Positions 28,228-37,662 of a stretch of DNA of 64,000 nucleotides are shown here, piece after piece. A program made the position numbers and the translations under genes. Source of the DNA: Paenibacillus athensensis (GTDB lineage Bacteria; Bacillota; Bacilli; Paenibacillales; NBRC-103111); contig NZ_MYFO02000003.1 in the NCBI RefSeq assembly GCF_004514475.2, forward strand, positions 1 to 64,000, in the 5' to 3' direction. The first letter of the stretch is position 1; each line of letters starts with the position of its first letter. Below the pieces are notes generated by a model. The model did not search any database. It was given only the letters and a program-made list of their open reading frames with translations, and had not been told where the DNA came from.

Positions 28228-30009
28228 ATGAGAGGATTGGGGAAAAAAGCGCTGGCTGCCGCGGCTTCGTGCTGCCTGGCGTTATCGGCGCTGACCGCGG
28301 GGGTTTCCGCAGAAAGTGTAAGCGATATATCGGTAACAACAAGCGATATTTGGTTGTATCTGGACAAGCCCGACGTGACGGTGGACGGCAACGTCCGCAC
28401 GCTGGAGACGCCGGCGCAAGTGATCGGGGATAAGCTGTATGTGCCGGCGAAGTTTTTGGGCGATGAGCTGGGCTTTCGCGTGGCTTGGAATGAAGTGACT
28501 CGGACGATTGAGATGACGCCGCCGGATTATACGATTGTGCTGGACAGCGATAATGGCAAGGTGACGGTCAATGGTGTGGAGTTGCGCTTTGCCGATGTGG
28601 CGGCGATTGTCGGCGGCAAGCTGTTGGTCAAGCTGACGTGGCTGGCTGATTATATGGGCGTGCCGTATGCCTACAACGCCGGGGAGCGGCGCGTGGAGAT
28701 TCGCCATGTGCGGCCGCCCAAGAGCCTGTATTTGGAGCAGGAGGGCAACTCGAATCCGGTAGCCCGGTTTGAGACGGCGAAGCGGACGTATCGGCTTGGC
28801 GAGCCGGTAGAATATATCGATTTGAGCTATGATCCCGACTCGGAGGGCTTTGCGCCGTATCGGTGGCAGGGCCGTCAGGAGGCCTTCTTCCAGCCTGGGC
28901 GCTATCCGGTCAGCCTGCAGGTCAAGGACCAGCACGGTCATCTCAGCGAGCCGTATATCGGCTATGTAACGGTGGTGAACGAGCCGTATTGGAGCCCGGC
29001 GCTGTATCCGCTGTACACGAAGCCGCCGGGCGCGATTGTGCCGCTGAATCCAGCAGGCGGAGACTGGAGCGGGCTGCCGCAGGCGTCGAGGCAGGAAGAG
29101 AGCGCTCTGGAGCAGCGGCGGCTGGTGGTGAGCGGAGGTCAGCAGGCGCTGACGCAGGCCGGCATTTTGTATCAAGACGTGCTGGAACCCGGCCGTCTTC
29201 GTTTGCTGGCCCATCAGGTCAATGCGTCGAACCAGCGGCTGACACTGGCGCTGCTCGTTACCAACGAGTCGGAGCAGCCGGTGACCGTACATACGACGAG
29301 CGTGGGGGCCGAAGGGCCGTCCCCCGACGCGGGGCTGGTCATGCGGCAGTTATCGGCCGATCTGCTGTCCGCCCCGGCAACGGACCGCCAGCTGACCGTG
29401 CCGCCTAAAGGCACGTATATCTACTCGCAGCTGCCGTATATGGATCCCGGCGAAGCCGTGGCGCAATACGCCGACGTGGAGCTGGACGGACCGCTGCGGC
29501 TTGCCGTCGTGGCGGTTCCGGCGCTCCGCCAGTCGGCGCTGGACGGGCTGCCGCTGCTGGCCGGCAGCCCTGGCGCGAGCGGCGCCTTCCCGCAGGCGGA
29601 GGCGCGCTGGCGCGTCGACGGGCCGAGTGTGACCGGCCCGCAAGCGCTGACGCTCGGCGATGGCGTGATCGACCGCTATGTGCAGGGCCGCGACGGTGTC
29701 AGCGGCCTGCCGGTCGAGAACGTTGGCAACGCCGGCGTGGTGTATCGCGTTCACGTGGACAAGCCGGGCCGGATGGCCGTGCTGGTGCGTGCCGCGGGCG
29801 GCACGTTCCAGGGCACGGTCAAGGCCGGCGGCAGCTACGTGAACGTTCCTCTCCAGGGCGGCTTGCTGTCCGCCCTGGACGGCGCCGCCGTGCTCGCCCG
29901 GACGGACGGCACGGCGGCGGCGCTCGATCTGGCGTACACGCCCGTTCCGGGCAGCGTGCAGCCGATCGAGCTGATCTTTTACCCGCTGCCGGAGCCCGGC
30001 GGCAAGTGA
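28228..30009 (+). CDS. Secreted protein with copper-amine-oxidase N-terminal domain
   Basis: A 593-residue exported protein. A signal peptide (1-30, ending AGVSAES) is followed by a copper-amine-oxidase-N-like domain (about 35-155), with paired repeats such as KLYVPAKFLGDELGF and KLLVKLTWLADYMGV. This beta domain is common in paenibacilli and is not itself an oxidase. A PKD-like segment lies near 180-250, and the rest (250-593) is a beta-rich region with no recognised motif. No LPXTG or SLH anchor is seen. The start may instead be TTG 28222, which is better placed behind GAGGAG. Function unknown. Confidence 0.75.
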   Translation: MRGLGKKALAAAASCCLALSALTAGVSAESVSDISVTTSDIWLYLDKPDVTVDGNVRTLETPAQVIGDKLYVPAKFLGDELGFRVAWNEVTRTIEMTPPDYTIVLDSDNGKVTVNGVELRFADVAAIVGGKLLVKLTWLADYMGVPYAYNAGERRVEIRHVRPPKSLYLEQEGNSNPVARFETAKRTYRLGEPVEYIDLSYDPDSEGFAPYRWQGRQEAFFQPGRYPVSLQVKDQHGHLSEPYIGYVTVVNEPYWSPALYPLYTKPPGAIVPLNPAGGDWSGLPQASRQEESALEQRRLVVSGGQQALTQAGILYQDVLEPGRLRLLAHQVNASNQRLTLALLVTNESEQPVTVHTTSVGAEGPSPDAGLVMRQLSADLLSAPATDRQLTVPPKGTYIYSQLPYMDPGEAVAQYADVELDGPLRLAVVAVPALRQSALDGLPLLAGSPGASGAFPQAEARWRVDGPSVTGPQALTLGDGVIDRYVQGRDGVSGLPVENVGNAGVVYRVHVDKPGRMAVLVRAAGGTFQGTVKAGGSYVNVPLQGGLLSALDGAAVLARTDGTAAALDLAYTPVPGSVQPIELIFYPLPEPGGK

Positions 30010-30062
30010 CGCGATGGATAGCGCATGAGCGGTTGTTTATTGGTTGAACATTGGTTTAAATG

Positions 30063-30091
30063 TGGTTTAATTTTAGTGAATCGGTTATAAT
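30063..30091 (+). promoter_or_regulatory. Promoter of the HTH/PIN toxin-antitoxin pair
   Basis: TATAAT (30086-30091) lies 17 bases after GTGGTT (30063-30068). The preceding bases repeat a TGGTTTAA(A/T) word, which may be an operator for the HTH protein. Confidence 0.45.
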
Positions 30092-30121
30092 GGGAAGGTA
30101 TAGAAGAAAGGAGGACGTTGT

Positions 30122-30607
30122 ATGACAACCAAAGCGGAAATTCAATCCCGGTTGGATCGGCTTATCGTCAAAGCCGAACCGGAAATGGCAGTTGAACTGC
30201 AGGATTTAAAACGTCAGATCAATGAATCCAACGAGATCGGTATTTCTGTGATTCGTGTGAACAAACGGTTGCGTGCAGGTCATCCGGTTGAAGCAAAGCG
30301 ACGAGAGTACCATGTTTTAAAAGGAGTTTTGTTGGAGAATGAGTCGTACTACACCGTTGAAGAAGTAGCCAGACGCTTCGGCGTGACGCGTCAAGCGGTG
30401 CATAAATGGATTCATGCCAATAAAATCAAATATATGGCGCCAGCCGATGGAAAGCGGAAAGGGTATTTGATTCCCAAGGATCAATTTAAACCCCAAACGG
30501 CCCGTAGCGAAGAGATCTTGCGTCGCCGGGATGAAATTCTGGGAGGCGAACTGACGCTGATTGACCCGCAAGACGTATTTCGCGGCAGTCAGCTACATGG
30601 TGAATAA
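30122..30607 (+). CDS. Helix-turn-helix (excisionase-type) antitoxin-like protein
   Basis: A 161-residue protein. Its middle (about 75-115) is a MerR/excisionase-like DNA-binding domain: YTVEEVARRFGVTRQAVHKW, then IHANKIKY and GYLIPKDQF. The N-terminal part is helical. It ends one base before the start of the PIN gene, so the pair is organised as antitoxin-toxin. AAAGGAGG precedes the ATG. GC is lower than in the neighbouring housekeeping genes, suggesting transfer. Confidence 0.75.
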   Translation: MTTKAEIQSRLDRLIVKAEPEMAVELQDLKRQINESNEIGISVIRVNKRLRAGHPVEAKRREYHVLKGVLLENESYYTVEEVARRFGVTRQAVHKWIHANKIKYMAPADGKRKGYLIPKDQFKPQTARSEEILRRRDEILGGELTLIDPQDVFRGSQLHGE

Positions 30608-31239
30608 ATGACGATTGCTTCGAATGAGCCGCTAGTGCGTATTTTATGCGATACGAACGTATTGGTGTCCGCATTCATTTTGCGATCCGAACAACTGGTG
30701 TCCTACCTCGATAATCTGATCAATCAACATGAGAATGGATGGATTGAGTTTGTGATTCCCAAGGCCGTGCAGGCCGAGCTATACGGGATTTTGCGGGCCG
30801 GCAGGATCCAGAGCCGAAAGAAAGCCATTACGCTATCTCACGAGCAGATTATGTACTTGTTGGAGCCATATCTGGGCGTACTTTTTGATCGGGACTATTG
30901 GCTGGTTTGGACCATTATGATTGGCCGCAAGGGAAGGCATATAAAGGGTTGCTTGTTAAGCTCTTGGTCGAAGAATACGGATGGCATGATTGGGGACAGG
31001 CTTACATTGAAAAAAATATGCGGCATCCGATTGAGCATTTGGGTCTAACTGATCGGCACGATTTGCCGATAATGGCGGCGGGGCTCTACCACGGTGTGGA
31101 TTTGATCATTACCAGCAACATGGCTGATTTTATAGACTCGTTCGGAAAAATTCGCGTCATGACGCCGACGGATGCCCAGAATTTCGATCATTTTAACCTG
31201 CATCAGCCCTATGACATTTGGGAGAAAGACGAACCATAA
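30608..31239 (+). pseudogene. PIN-domain toxin gene, disrupted by a frameshift
   Basis: Two overlapping frames together encode one PIN-domain RNase. The first (30608-31048) starts with ILCDTNVLVSAFI (first acidic residue) and has PKAVQAELYG (the Glu). The second (open from 30889 to 31239) carries the rest, including TDRHDLPIMAAG and DLIITSNMADF, the distal acidic residues. A -1 shift is needed between 30887 and about 30900, close to the T5 run at 30882-30886. As read, the first frame ends with about 50 unrelated residues, so the toxin is probably inactive unless the shift is an assembly error or is programmed. Confidence 0.75.
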
Positions 31240-31309
31240 ACGTATGCATACAAACCAGTGCTGTTCGAAAAGGGTTCATTCCGATAAGTCAGTCCCGAAT
31301 TAGAACGAA

Positions 31310-31534
31310 AAAGGGGCTGTCCAAAAGGGGATTGCACTGCAAGGAACAACCCAAAAATGACCCCAAAATCCACAGTTAAGTGGAGAGTGGGGTCATTTTT
31401 CACGGGTATTTGGATACTCCAAGTGGGGCTCGAAAAATCACGAATTGACTTTTCGGACAGCTCCTTTAACTTTGGTTGAAAAGCTGACTTCAGCGGGGGA
31501 TGCAAAGTCACAAAATGACTTTGGGACAGCCCCT
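31310..31534. repeat. MITE-like element with inverted GGGGCTGTCC ends and strong central hairpin
   Basis: The left end AAGGGGCTGTCCAAAAG (about 31310-31326) recurs inverted as CTTTTCGGACAGCTCC (about 31449-31464) and CTTTGGGACAGCCCCT (about 31519-31534). Inside is a perfect 13-bp stem, AAAAATGACCCCA (31353-31365) with TGGGGTCATTTTT (31388-31400), whose loop holds CCAC/GTGG. No coding sequence is present. The A-run/T-run flanks let the hairpin act as a bidirectional terminator between the PIN gene and the convergent glucanase gene. Confidence 0.65.
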
Positions 31535-31589
31535 GTTGAGAGGCATGACCGCAATCAGATCTGGGGGGAATCTGATGCGACAGGTTCGA

Positions 31590-34500
31590 TTAGTTAAATG
31601 TCAGCACAAAGCCGGGTTGAATCATGTAATACGGCGCCGGCGCTTCGATGTTCTTGAGCACCAGATTGTTAAAGGTAGCCGAGCCGTTCGGGGTGTAGGA
31701 CATGATCGCTTGACCCAGATGCGGCTGTGTGAATTTGGAGGTCATGACATCGTCTTTGCCTGTACCGTCAATGGTCAGGTTGTTGAAGACAATGCCGCTG
31801 AAGCCTGCGCCTTCACCGAATTCCACGCCGTCGCGTTGCGCGTTGATGACGTCGATGTTGGTGAACGTAATGTTTTTAACAGCGCTGGCCGGAGCTTTCA
31901 GGTCGATGGCGCCAAGCTCTCCGTTGAAGAAGTCCTTGCTGCCGCCGCTGTTAACGATGGTGATGTCCGAGAACGTGATGCCGGTGTTTGTGTCAAAATG
32001 GTAGCCGGGGAATGTCGTGTCCAGACGAATGCCGGCGCTTTCGAAATTGTCTTTAATCAGCAGGTTGCGGATAACGTGCCCGCTGCCGCCGAAGATGCCG
32101 ACGCCGGAAGCGCGCCACTGGTTCTCCAGCGTTGAATATTGGAACGTGTTGTTGACTTCCATCGGCGCGCCGAAGGAGTGATCCGGCCACATGGCCAAGC
32201 CGTCGTCGCCGTTGTTGCGGACGCTGACGTTGGTGACGGTCGAGTTTTTGGTGCCCTGACAGAAGTTGATGCCGTCGGCCAGGTTATTGCGGACGCGCCC
32301 GTTGGAAATGGTCAGTCCGTCGGCGACAAAGAAGGTCATGCCCGGCTTATCCGGGTAGTCGGCTACCCAAAAGCCGCATTCGAAATGATCTTCCCAGAAA
32401 TCGTGAATGGTCGAGTTGGTGCCGAAGTCATCCATAAAGGCTTTGTAGACAGCTACTTGTGAATATCTCGATCTAAGCTTGGAGTTCATATATACGTTGC
32501 CAAAATCAAGCTTGCCCTGCACCCGGAATGAAATGCCGCCGGAGAAGGCTTTGTCCGAGGTAAACTGCAAGTTCGTGTGCCAAATGCCTGCGCCGGTAAT
32601 CGTAATGTTGTTGATACGGTTGGCCGGATCGCCAATCACCCACATGTTGCCGAGATTCCAGTTGCCTTCCGGAATGTACACGGATTTGCCGGTGGCGATG
32701 GCTGCGGCTACCGTGGCGTTAAACGCCGGCAGGTCATCGGTGGCGTCATTTGGCGTTGCGCCGTAAGCCGTGACGGAAAGCGAGTTGGCCGGCTGTGGAA
32801 TGGCTGACGGGATTTGCTCGATTTCAAGGAAGTCGACACCGTATTCAATGTTGTCGCCGTTTGTTTTTTGAATGCGGATCGTATCGCCCGGCTGCAGTGC
32901 AGTCGGCAGCTTGAAGTGGACTTCGTCAAAACGGAATACGGCCATGCCATTGCCGAGCGGAATGTCGCTTGGATTGCCGCCGCCGCTAAAATACTGCCAG
33001 CTCCAGTAGGAGCTTAATGCCAGCGTGTTGGTTTTGACGCCGTTGACGAACACGTCCAGCGAGCCGTTCAGGCCCATGCCGTCGGCTGAATCCGGCATCG
33101 TAAAGCGCATGGTGACGCCTGCGCCACCTTCATTCGGGCGAACCGTCCAGCCCACGAACGAGCCGTTCGACGGAAGCGCCACGTAAGCTTGATTGGAAGC
33201 TTCGGAAGCAGTAAGCGTGTAGTCGAAGTTCGGAGCTGTTTTCAGCACCGCACCGCCGCCCATGCCGCCGGAGAGCGCTGCTGCGTCTTCCGATTCATAG
33301 CGGGTGTACGGCATGGTTGCGCCGCGGCTTGTGCTCATTACGGTCAAATTTTGCGAATACGTGTTGTTGGTTTCATCGGTTTCGGCCGTTGTATTGTTGG
33401 CGTCCGCGCGCGCAACTACGGCATGCGTGGCCGAGGTAGCCGTCCACGAGGCGGAGGCAGTCAGGGTAACGCTTGCGCCTGCAGCGAGCGCTGTTGTGTT
33501 ATTGGCCGTAGCCGCGACCTGCGTGCCGTCTACCTTGAAGCTGATCACACCCGGCGCGCCAGGCTGTGTGCCTTGGTTTTTGACGGTTGCGCTGAAGGTG
33601 ACGGGGTTGCCGATCATAATAAATGCAGGATTCCAGGTCACGTTGGTTACAACCAGATCGATGCCGTTTTTCGGATTGACGGTCAGCGTCGCGCCGGTCG
33701 AGTTGTTTGTTTCGCTTGCTTCGGCTGTCGTGTTCGCACTATCGGCCGTAGCGGTGACGGAATGGCTGCCTACGCCGCTTGAGCTCCATGTGCCGGTGTA
33801 GGTTCTGGATGCGCCGACGGCAAGTGCCGAGGTATCGTTGGCTGCTGCCGCGACTTGAACGCCGTCCACGGAGAAAGCGATAATGCCGGGTGCGCCGGAT
33901 GCCGCTCCCTGGTTCGTCACGACGGCCGTGAAGGTAACCGAGCTTCCCGCTTCCACAGCTGTTGGCGAAAGCGACAGGCTGGATACGATCAGATCAGGCA
34001 TGGCTGTAGGCGTGATGGTGATGGATTTGGAGAATTGGTTGTTGCCTTCGTTGGATTCGCTGATGCGGTTAACGTCATCCACCCATGCGTTAACGCTGTG
34101 GCTGCCGGTAGTTGCGGTCCAGATCGACGATCCGCCTGGTCCCCCGTTAGCGGTTACCGTGACGGAGGCTCCCGGAGCCAGCGCCGCAGTCGTGTTATCC
34201 GACCAGCTCACCTGGCTACCGTCCACGCTGAAGCTGACGCCAATAATCGTGCCGGCTGGCGTGAAGTTGGTACCGATGTTTTTAACGACTGCCTTGAAGG
34301 TTACGGCATTGCCCGTAATCGGCGCAGCCGGAGACGTGAGGATGTCAGTGACGACCAGATCCGGTAAGCCGTATGGCGTCGGAGTCGGTGTCGTCGACGG
34401 TGTCGGAGTTGGCGTTGCAGTAGGTGTCGCCGTCGGCGTTGCAGTAGGCGTTGCCGTCGGTGTGGCCGTCGGTGTTGGGGTTGGCGTTGGCGTAGGTGTC

Positions 34501-35507
34501 GCTGTCGGCGTTGCTGTCGGCGTTGGCGTCGACGTCGGTCCCTGCACCGTCAGACTGTCCAGATTGACATTGCCGGAATCGGTCGTGTCGTATTTGTAGA
34601 CAATCGTATTGGAGCCTGCGTTCAGGCTGACATTGTCCGATTGTGTCGACCACGTATCCCAATTCGCGAGATTGGCCAAGCTGATTTGTTTGATTTTTGT
34701 GCCGTTGACATACAGACTGAGCGTTTTGCTCGAGCCGCTGGCGTTGCCGTAGCGGAGCGCTGAGCTGTAGAGGCCTGCAGTCGGGACGCTAACCGCAAAG
34801 CTCGTTATCGCGCCTTGCGTCCAGTAGCCGTCCACAAAGCCCGTACCCGTATAGCCCGTATGGTCGGTGTTGACCTTGGCTCCGCCGGAAAGAGCGGCAT
34901 TCTCAGCCTGATACGTGCCTGCCGGTGTGGCGGTTGGCGTCGGAGTCGGCGTAGGTGTTGCAGTTGCTGTAGGAGTTGGCGTCGGCGTCGAAGTGCCGTA
35001 AACCTCCAGCTCGGAGAGCTGTCCGGCCGGCCAGCCCGTATTCGCTGTGAAAATCACTTTCACATAGCGCACGGTTGCGGCAGAGAAGGTAATCGTCACT
35101 GTATTGCTGCTGCCTGGAGCAAACGTATAAGTCGCGGAAGCAGCAAGGGTTGTATACGTGCTGTCGTTCGTGCTGCCTTGCACGGACAAGGTTTGCGTCC
35201 GGCTGCCCCAGCCGGAAGGCAGCTTCAGATCAACCTGATTGACCGAAGCGGAGCTGCCCAGGTCCACGCGGACCCATTGCGGAAAGGCGTTATTGACGCT
35301 CTCCCAGTACGTTCCTGCATTACCGTCGGTCACATTGCCCGAGCCGTACACATCGGCGTGTCCGCTTTCGGTAGTCGCTTTGCCAAGAGCCAGATTGGTG
35401 GCCGCGTAGCTGACGCCGGCGTACATCGGAATTTGCAGAAAAACGAGTAAGGCGATCAAGCTCCAGGAAATGAGCCTGTTTCTGCGAAACGATTTGCGGG
35501 TGTTCAA
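31590..35507 (-). CDS. Secreted multi-domain GH87 alpha-1,3-glucanase (mutanase/mycodextranase type)
   Basis: A 1305-residue exported enzyme. Order: signal peptide (1-36, ending VSYAA), discoidin F5/8C domain (about 38-171), Thr-Pro linker (172-196), CBM35/CBM6-like domain (about 198-323), long Thr-Pro linker (324-378), three CARDB domains (about 380-720), a further CBM-like domain (about 725-880) and a right-handed beta-helix catalytic domain to the end. Asp1078 in NLADGINF and Asp1101-Asp1102 in NNGDDGLAMW keep the 23/24-residue spacing I recall for the three catalytic acids of GH87. The substrate is probably fungal or bacterial alpha-1,3-glucan. TTG 35507 follows AAAGGAGG; upstream ATGs lack a ribosome site. 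A cre-like box lies upstream. Confidence 0.85.
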   Translation of the reverse strand: MNTRKSFRRNRLISWSLIALLVFLQIPMYAGVSYAATNLALGKATTESGHADVYGSGNVTDGNAGTYWESVNNAFPQWVRVDLGSSASVNQVDLKLPSGWGSRTQTLSVQGSTNDSTYTTLAASATYTFAPGSSNTVTITFSAATVRYVKVIFTANTGWPAGQLSELEVYGTSTPTPTPTATATPTPTPTPTATPAGTYQAENAALSGGAKVNTDHTGYTGTGFVDGYWTQGAITSFAVSVPTAGLYSSALRYGNASGSSKTLSLYVNGTKIKQISLANLANWDTWSTQSDNVSLNAGSNTIVYKYDTTDSGNVNLDSLTVQGPTSTPTPTATPTATPTPTPTPTPTATPTATPTATPTATPTATPTPTPSTTPTPTPYGLPDLVVTDILTSPAAPITGNAVTFKAVVKNIGTNFTPAGTIIGVSFSVDGSQVSWSDNTTAALAPGASVTVTANGGPGGSSIWTATTGSHSVNAWVDDVNRISESNEGNNQFSKSITITPTAMPDLIVSSLSLSPTAVEAGSSVTFTAVVTNQGAASGAPGIIAFSVDGVQVAAAANDTSALAVGASRTYTGTWSSSGVGSHSVTATADSANTTAEASETNNSTGATLTVNPKNGIDLVVTNVTWNPAFIMIGNPVTFSATVKNQGTQPGAPGVISFKVDGTQVAATANNTTALAAGASVTLTASASWTATSATHAVVARADANNTTAETDETNNTYSQNLTVMSTSRGATMPYTRYESEDAAALSGGMGGGAVLKTAPNFDYTLTASEASNQAYVALPSNGSFVGWTVRPNEGGAGVTMRFTMPDSADGMGLNGSLDVFVNGVKTNTLALSSYWSWQYFSGGGNPSDIPLGNGMAVFRFDEVHFKLPTALQPGDTIRIQKTNGDNIEYGVDFLEIEQIPSAIPQPANSLSVTAYGATPNDATDDLPAFNATVAAAIATGKSVYIPEGNWNLGNMWVIGDPANRINNITITGAGIWHTNLQFTSDKAFSGGISFRVQGKLDFGNVYMNSKLRSRYSQVAVYKAFMDDFGTNSTIHDFWEDHFECGFWVADYPDKPGMTFFVADGLTISNGRVRNNLADGINFCQGTKNSTVTNVSVRNNGDDGLAMWPDHSFGAPMEVNNTFQYSTLENQWRASGVGIFGGSGHVIRNLLIKDNFESAGIRLDTTFPGYHFDTNTGITFSDITIVNSGGSKDFFNGELGAIDLKAPASAVKNITFTNIDVINAQRDGVEFGEGAGFSGIVFNNLTIDGTGKDDVMTSKFTQPHLGQAIMSYTPNGSATFNNLVLKNIEAPAPYYMIQPGFVLTFN

Positions 35508-35637
35508 AATGAAAATCCTCCTTTGTGATCTGAAAATGTCGTTCCGACGCGTCGAATCGTCGGCAGAAGCGCGCCTCCTTTCCGGAAAGCTGCTGCCGCT
35601 AAGCGGCTTGCAGAGCGAGAACCTTTTTTCAAGCGGA

Positions 35638-35654
35638 TAGAAAGCGCTTTCATC
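35638..35654 (-). promoter_or_regulatory. cre site (CcpA operator) upstream of the GH87 gene
   Basis: On the minus strand ATGAAAGCGCTTTCT (35653-35639) fits the catabolite-responsive element WTGNAANCGNWNNCW at every fixed position. The palindromic core GAAAGCGCTTTC is perfect. It lies about 130 bases before the glucanase start, so the gene is probably repressed by CcpA with HPr-Ser-P. Confidence 0.75.
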
Positions 35655-35966
35655 TAAGGTTACTTTGCGACCGGCATCCCCATAAGGTGGAAGCAGATTC
35701 CTTTTTTTATTGTATAGACCGCTATCCGATAATTCGAGGCGTCCTGCTACGGCTTTTGTGTGCGATAATACGTTTGTCGCCGGAGCAGTCGACAACGCCA
35801 GCGGAGTCTGCCGGTGACAAAGTGGCGGACGGCCTGCAAGCGCGGTGTTCGATCAGGCTTCAACCTGTGCCGAGCGTTGTGCCAAGCGCTTTTTTCTATG
35901 TTATGATGGAAGATACAAATGACAGGCAAGTGGAGCTGTAGGAATCATTTTGCGGAGGTGCGGTTG

Positions 35967-37655
35967 ATGTCTTTTGCTAAAATCGGATTGTCGGCTTTGG
36001 TCGCCGTTGTTTGGCTGTCTGTGTGGGTTCCCCTGCAAGCAGGGGCTGCGCCTGACGTTCAGTTCGGACCTACGATTGCCAGCGCCAACGGGCGGGTTAT
36101 GGCGATTCAGGACGACGGCAGCTTGTGGTACTGGGGAAAAGCGACCTTCAACGATACAGCGGGCGATCAGTCGCCGCAGCGGGCCGTCAAGACGAAAATT
36201 TTGGACAACGTCGTCCGTGTGTACGGCGCTTGGTGGACAAGCTTTGCCGTGAAAGCCGATCACAGCTTGTGGTCGATTCAATATGAGGATGACGCGGAGG
36301 TCACGAAGCCCGTTAAGGTGATGGACAACGTACAGGAGGCTGCTTCCGCCTATTCGCAATGGATCGTGCTGAAAACGGACGGGACGGTGTGGCAGATGGA
36401 GGCGCAAGGTGACGCGCAATCGGCGGTGAAAATCATGTCCGGAGTCAAGCAGATCAGTGCCGGCATTGAAAGCTTTTATGCGCTGAAGCCGGACGGTACG
36501 CTGTGGGGCTGGGGCAATAATTACTCCGGGGCGCTGGGCGTGAAGAGCGCCAAAACCTACGTGGCCGAACCGATCGAGATCATGGCGGATACTGAGCTTG
36601 TGTACGGCACGGGCATGGAAGCTTATGCGGTCAAAAAGGACGGCACGCTCTGGGGCTGGGGAGCGGATACGGACGGGCTGCTCCTGCCCGGCCCGGAGAT
36701 CAACTGGGCGTTTGCGCCTTACGAGGATGGGAGCCGCTCGGTGGTAGCGTCGCATTTTATGCCCGAGAAGCTGATGGAGGGCGTTCAGGCTGTTGACGGC
36801 GACAATCATTTGGCCGTGATCAAGAAGGATCGCAGCTTATGGGTATGGGGCTATAACGGCTCGGGCGAGCTTGGAGACGGGACGACGGAATCCGCAAGCA
36901 AACCGCAGGTTGCGATGGACGATATCGCGGAGGTTACGGCCAAAGGCGGCTTCACCGTCGCGCTCAAGACCGACGGCACGTTATGGGGCTTCGGCAGCAA
37001 TGGTGCGGGCGAGCTGGGTACGGGCTCCTTCGATAACGAGCCGCATACGACGCCGCGCAAGCTGATGGAGCATGTCGCCCTTCCGGGAGCGAAGGCTTCC
37101 TTTCCTTCCGGCTGGGCGCTGGACGAGGTGCGTTACGCCAAGCAGGAGGGGCTGTTGCCACGGGCGCTGCAAGCGGACTATCAGAGCAATATCACGCGCG
37201 GGGAGTTCATCAAGCTGCTGGTGCCGCTGTTGGAGGAAGCGACGGGCAAGAAGCTGGACGCCCTGATTCGCGAGAAGGGGCTGACGTCCGCAGCGCCGTT
37301 TACCGACACGGAGGACATCGACGTGCAGAGGATCGCCGCCTGCGGCATTATCAGCGGCACCGGCGGCGGCCGGTTTGAGCCGGACGGGCTGCTGACGCGG
37401 GAGCAGGCGGCGGTTATTTTAAGCAATGCGGCGCGATTTCTCGGCTTGTCCGAAGGCGAAGGCGCTGGCGGGAACGCTTTCGACGACGGCTCACAGATTG
37501 CCTCGTGGGCCCAGGCAGCCGTGCAGTTCTGCGCAGCGGCCGGGGTGATGCAAGGGACGGCGGAGCGGCTGTTCAGCCCTAAGGCCCCTTATTCGCGGGA
37601 AATGAGCACAATTACCGTCGCGCACTTGTACAAGCGGCTGCTGCCGCAGGCGTAA
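35967..37655 (+). CDS. Surface protein with RCC1-type repeats and C-terminal SLH domains
   Basis: A 562-residue exported protein. The signal peptide (1-28) is followed by RCC1/Alpha-tubulin-suppressor-like propeller repeats (about 30-370), each with a blade core such as KPDGTLWGWGNNYSGALG, KKDRSLWVWGYNGSGELG or KTDGTLWGFGSNGAGELG. Three SLH units (about 375-560, with NITRGEFIKLLVPLL, LTREQAAVILSNAARF and YSREMSTITVAHL) would bind it to wall polysaccharide. Ligand unknown. GCGGAGGTG precedes the ATG. It is divergent from the glucanase gene. Confidence 0.85.
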   Translation: MSFAKIGLSALVAVVWLSVWVPLQAGAAPDVQFGPTIASANGRVMAIQDDGSLWYWGKATFNDTAGDQSPQRAVKTKILDNVVRVYGAWWTSFAVKADHSLWSIQYEDDAEVTKPVKVMDNVQEAASAYSQWIVLKTDGTVWQMEAQGDAQSAVKIMSGVKQISAGIESFYALKPDGTLWGWGNNYSGALGVKSAKTYVAEPIEIMADTELVYGTGMEAYAVKKDGTLWGWGADTDGLLLPGPEINWAFAPYEDGSRSVVASHFMPEKLMEGVQAVDGDNHLAVIKKDRSLWVWGYNGSGELGDGTTESASKPQVAMDDIAEVTAKGGFTVALKTDGTLWGFGSNGAGELGTGSFDNEPHTTPRKLMEHVALPGAKASFPSGWALDEVRYAKQEGLLPRALQADYQSNITRGEFIKLLVPLLEEATGKKLDALIREKGLTSAAPFTDTEDIDVQRIAACGIISGTGGGRFEPDGLLTREQAAVILSNAARFLGLSEGEGAGGNAFDDGSQIASWAQAAVQFCAAAGVMQGTAERLFSPKAPYSREMSTITVAHLYKRLLPQA

Positions 37656-37662
37656 AACGTCA

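Noticed and set aside
34365-34545. Apparent tandem DNA repeat (GGCGTTGC(A/C)GT type)
   Set aside because: It is the coding sequence of the Thr-Pro linker of the glucanase, not an independent repeat or CRISPR.
33855-34599. Plus-strand open frames opposite the glucanase linkers
   Set aside because: Antisense shadows of the CARDB and Thr-Pro coding sequence; they show only VGVGV-like repeats.
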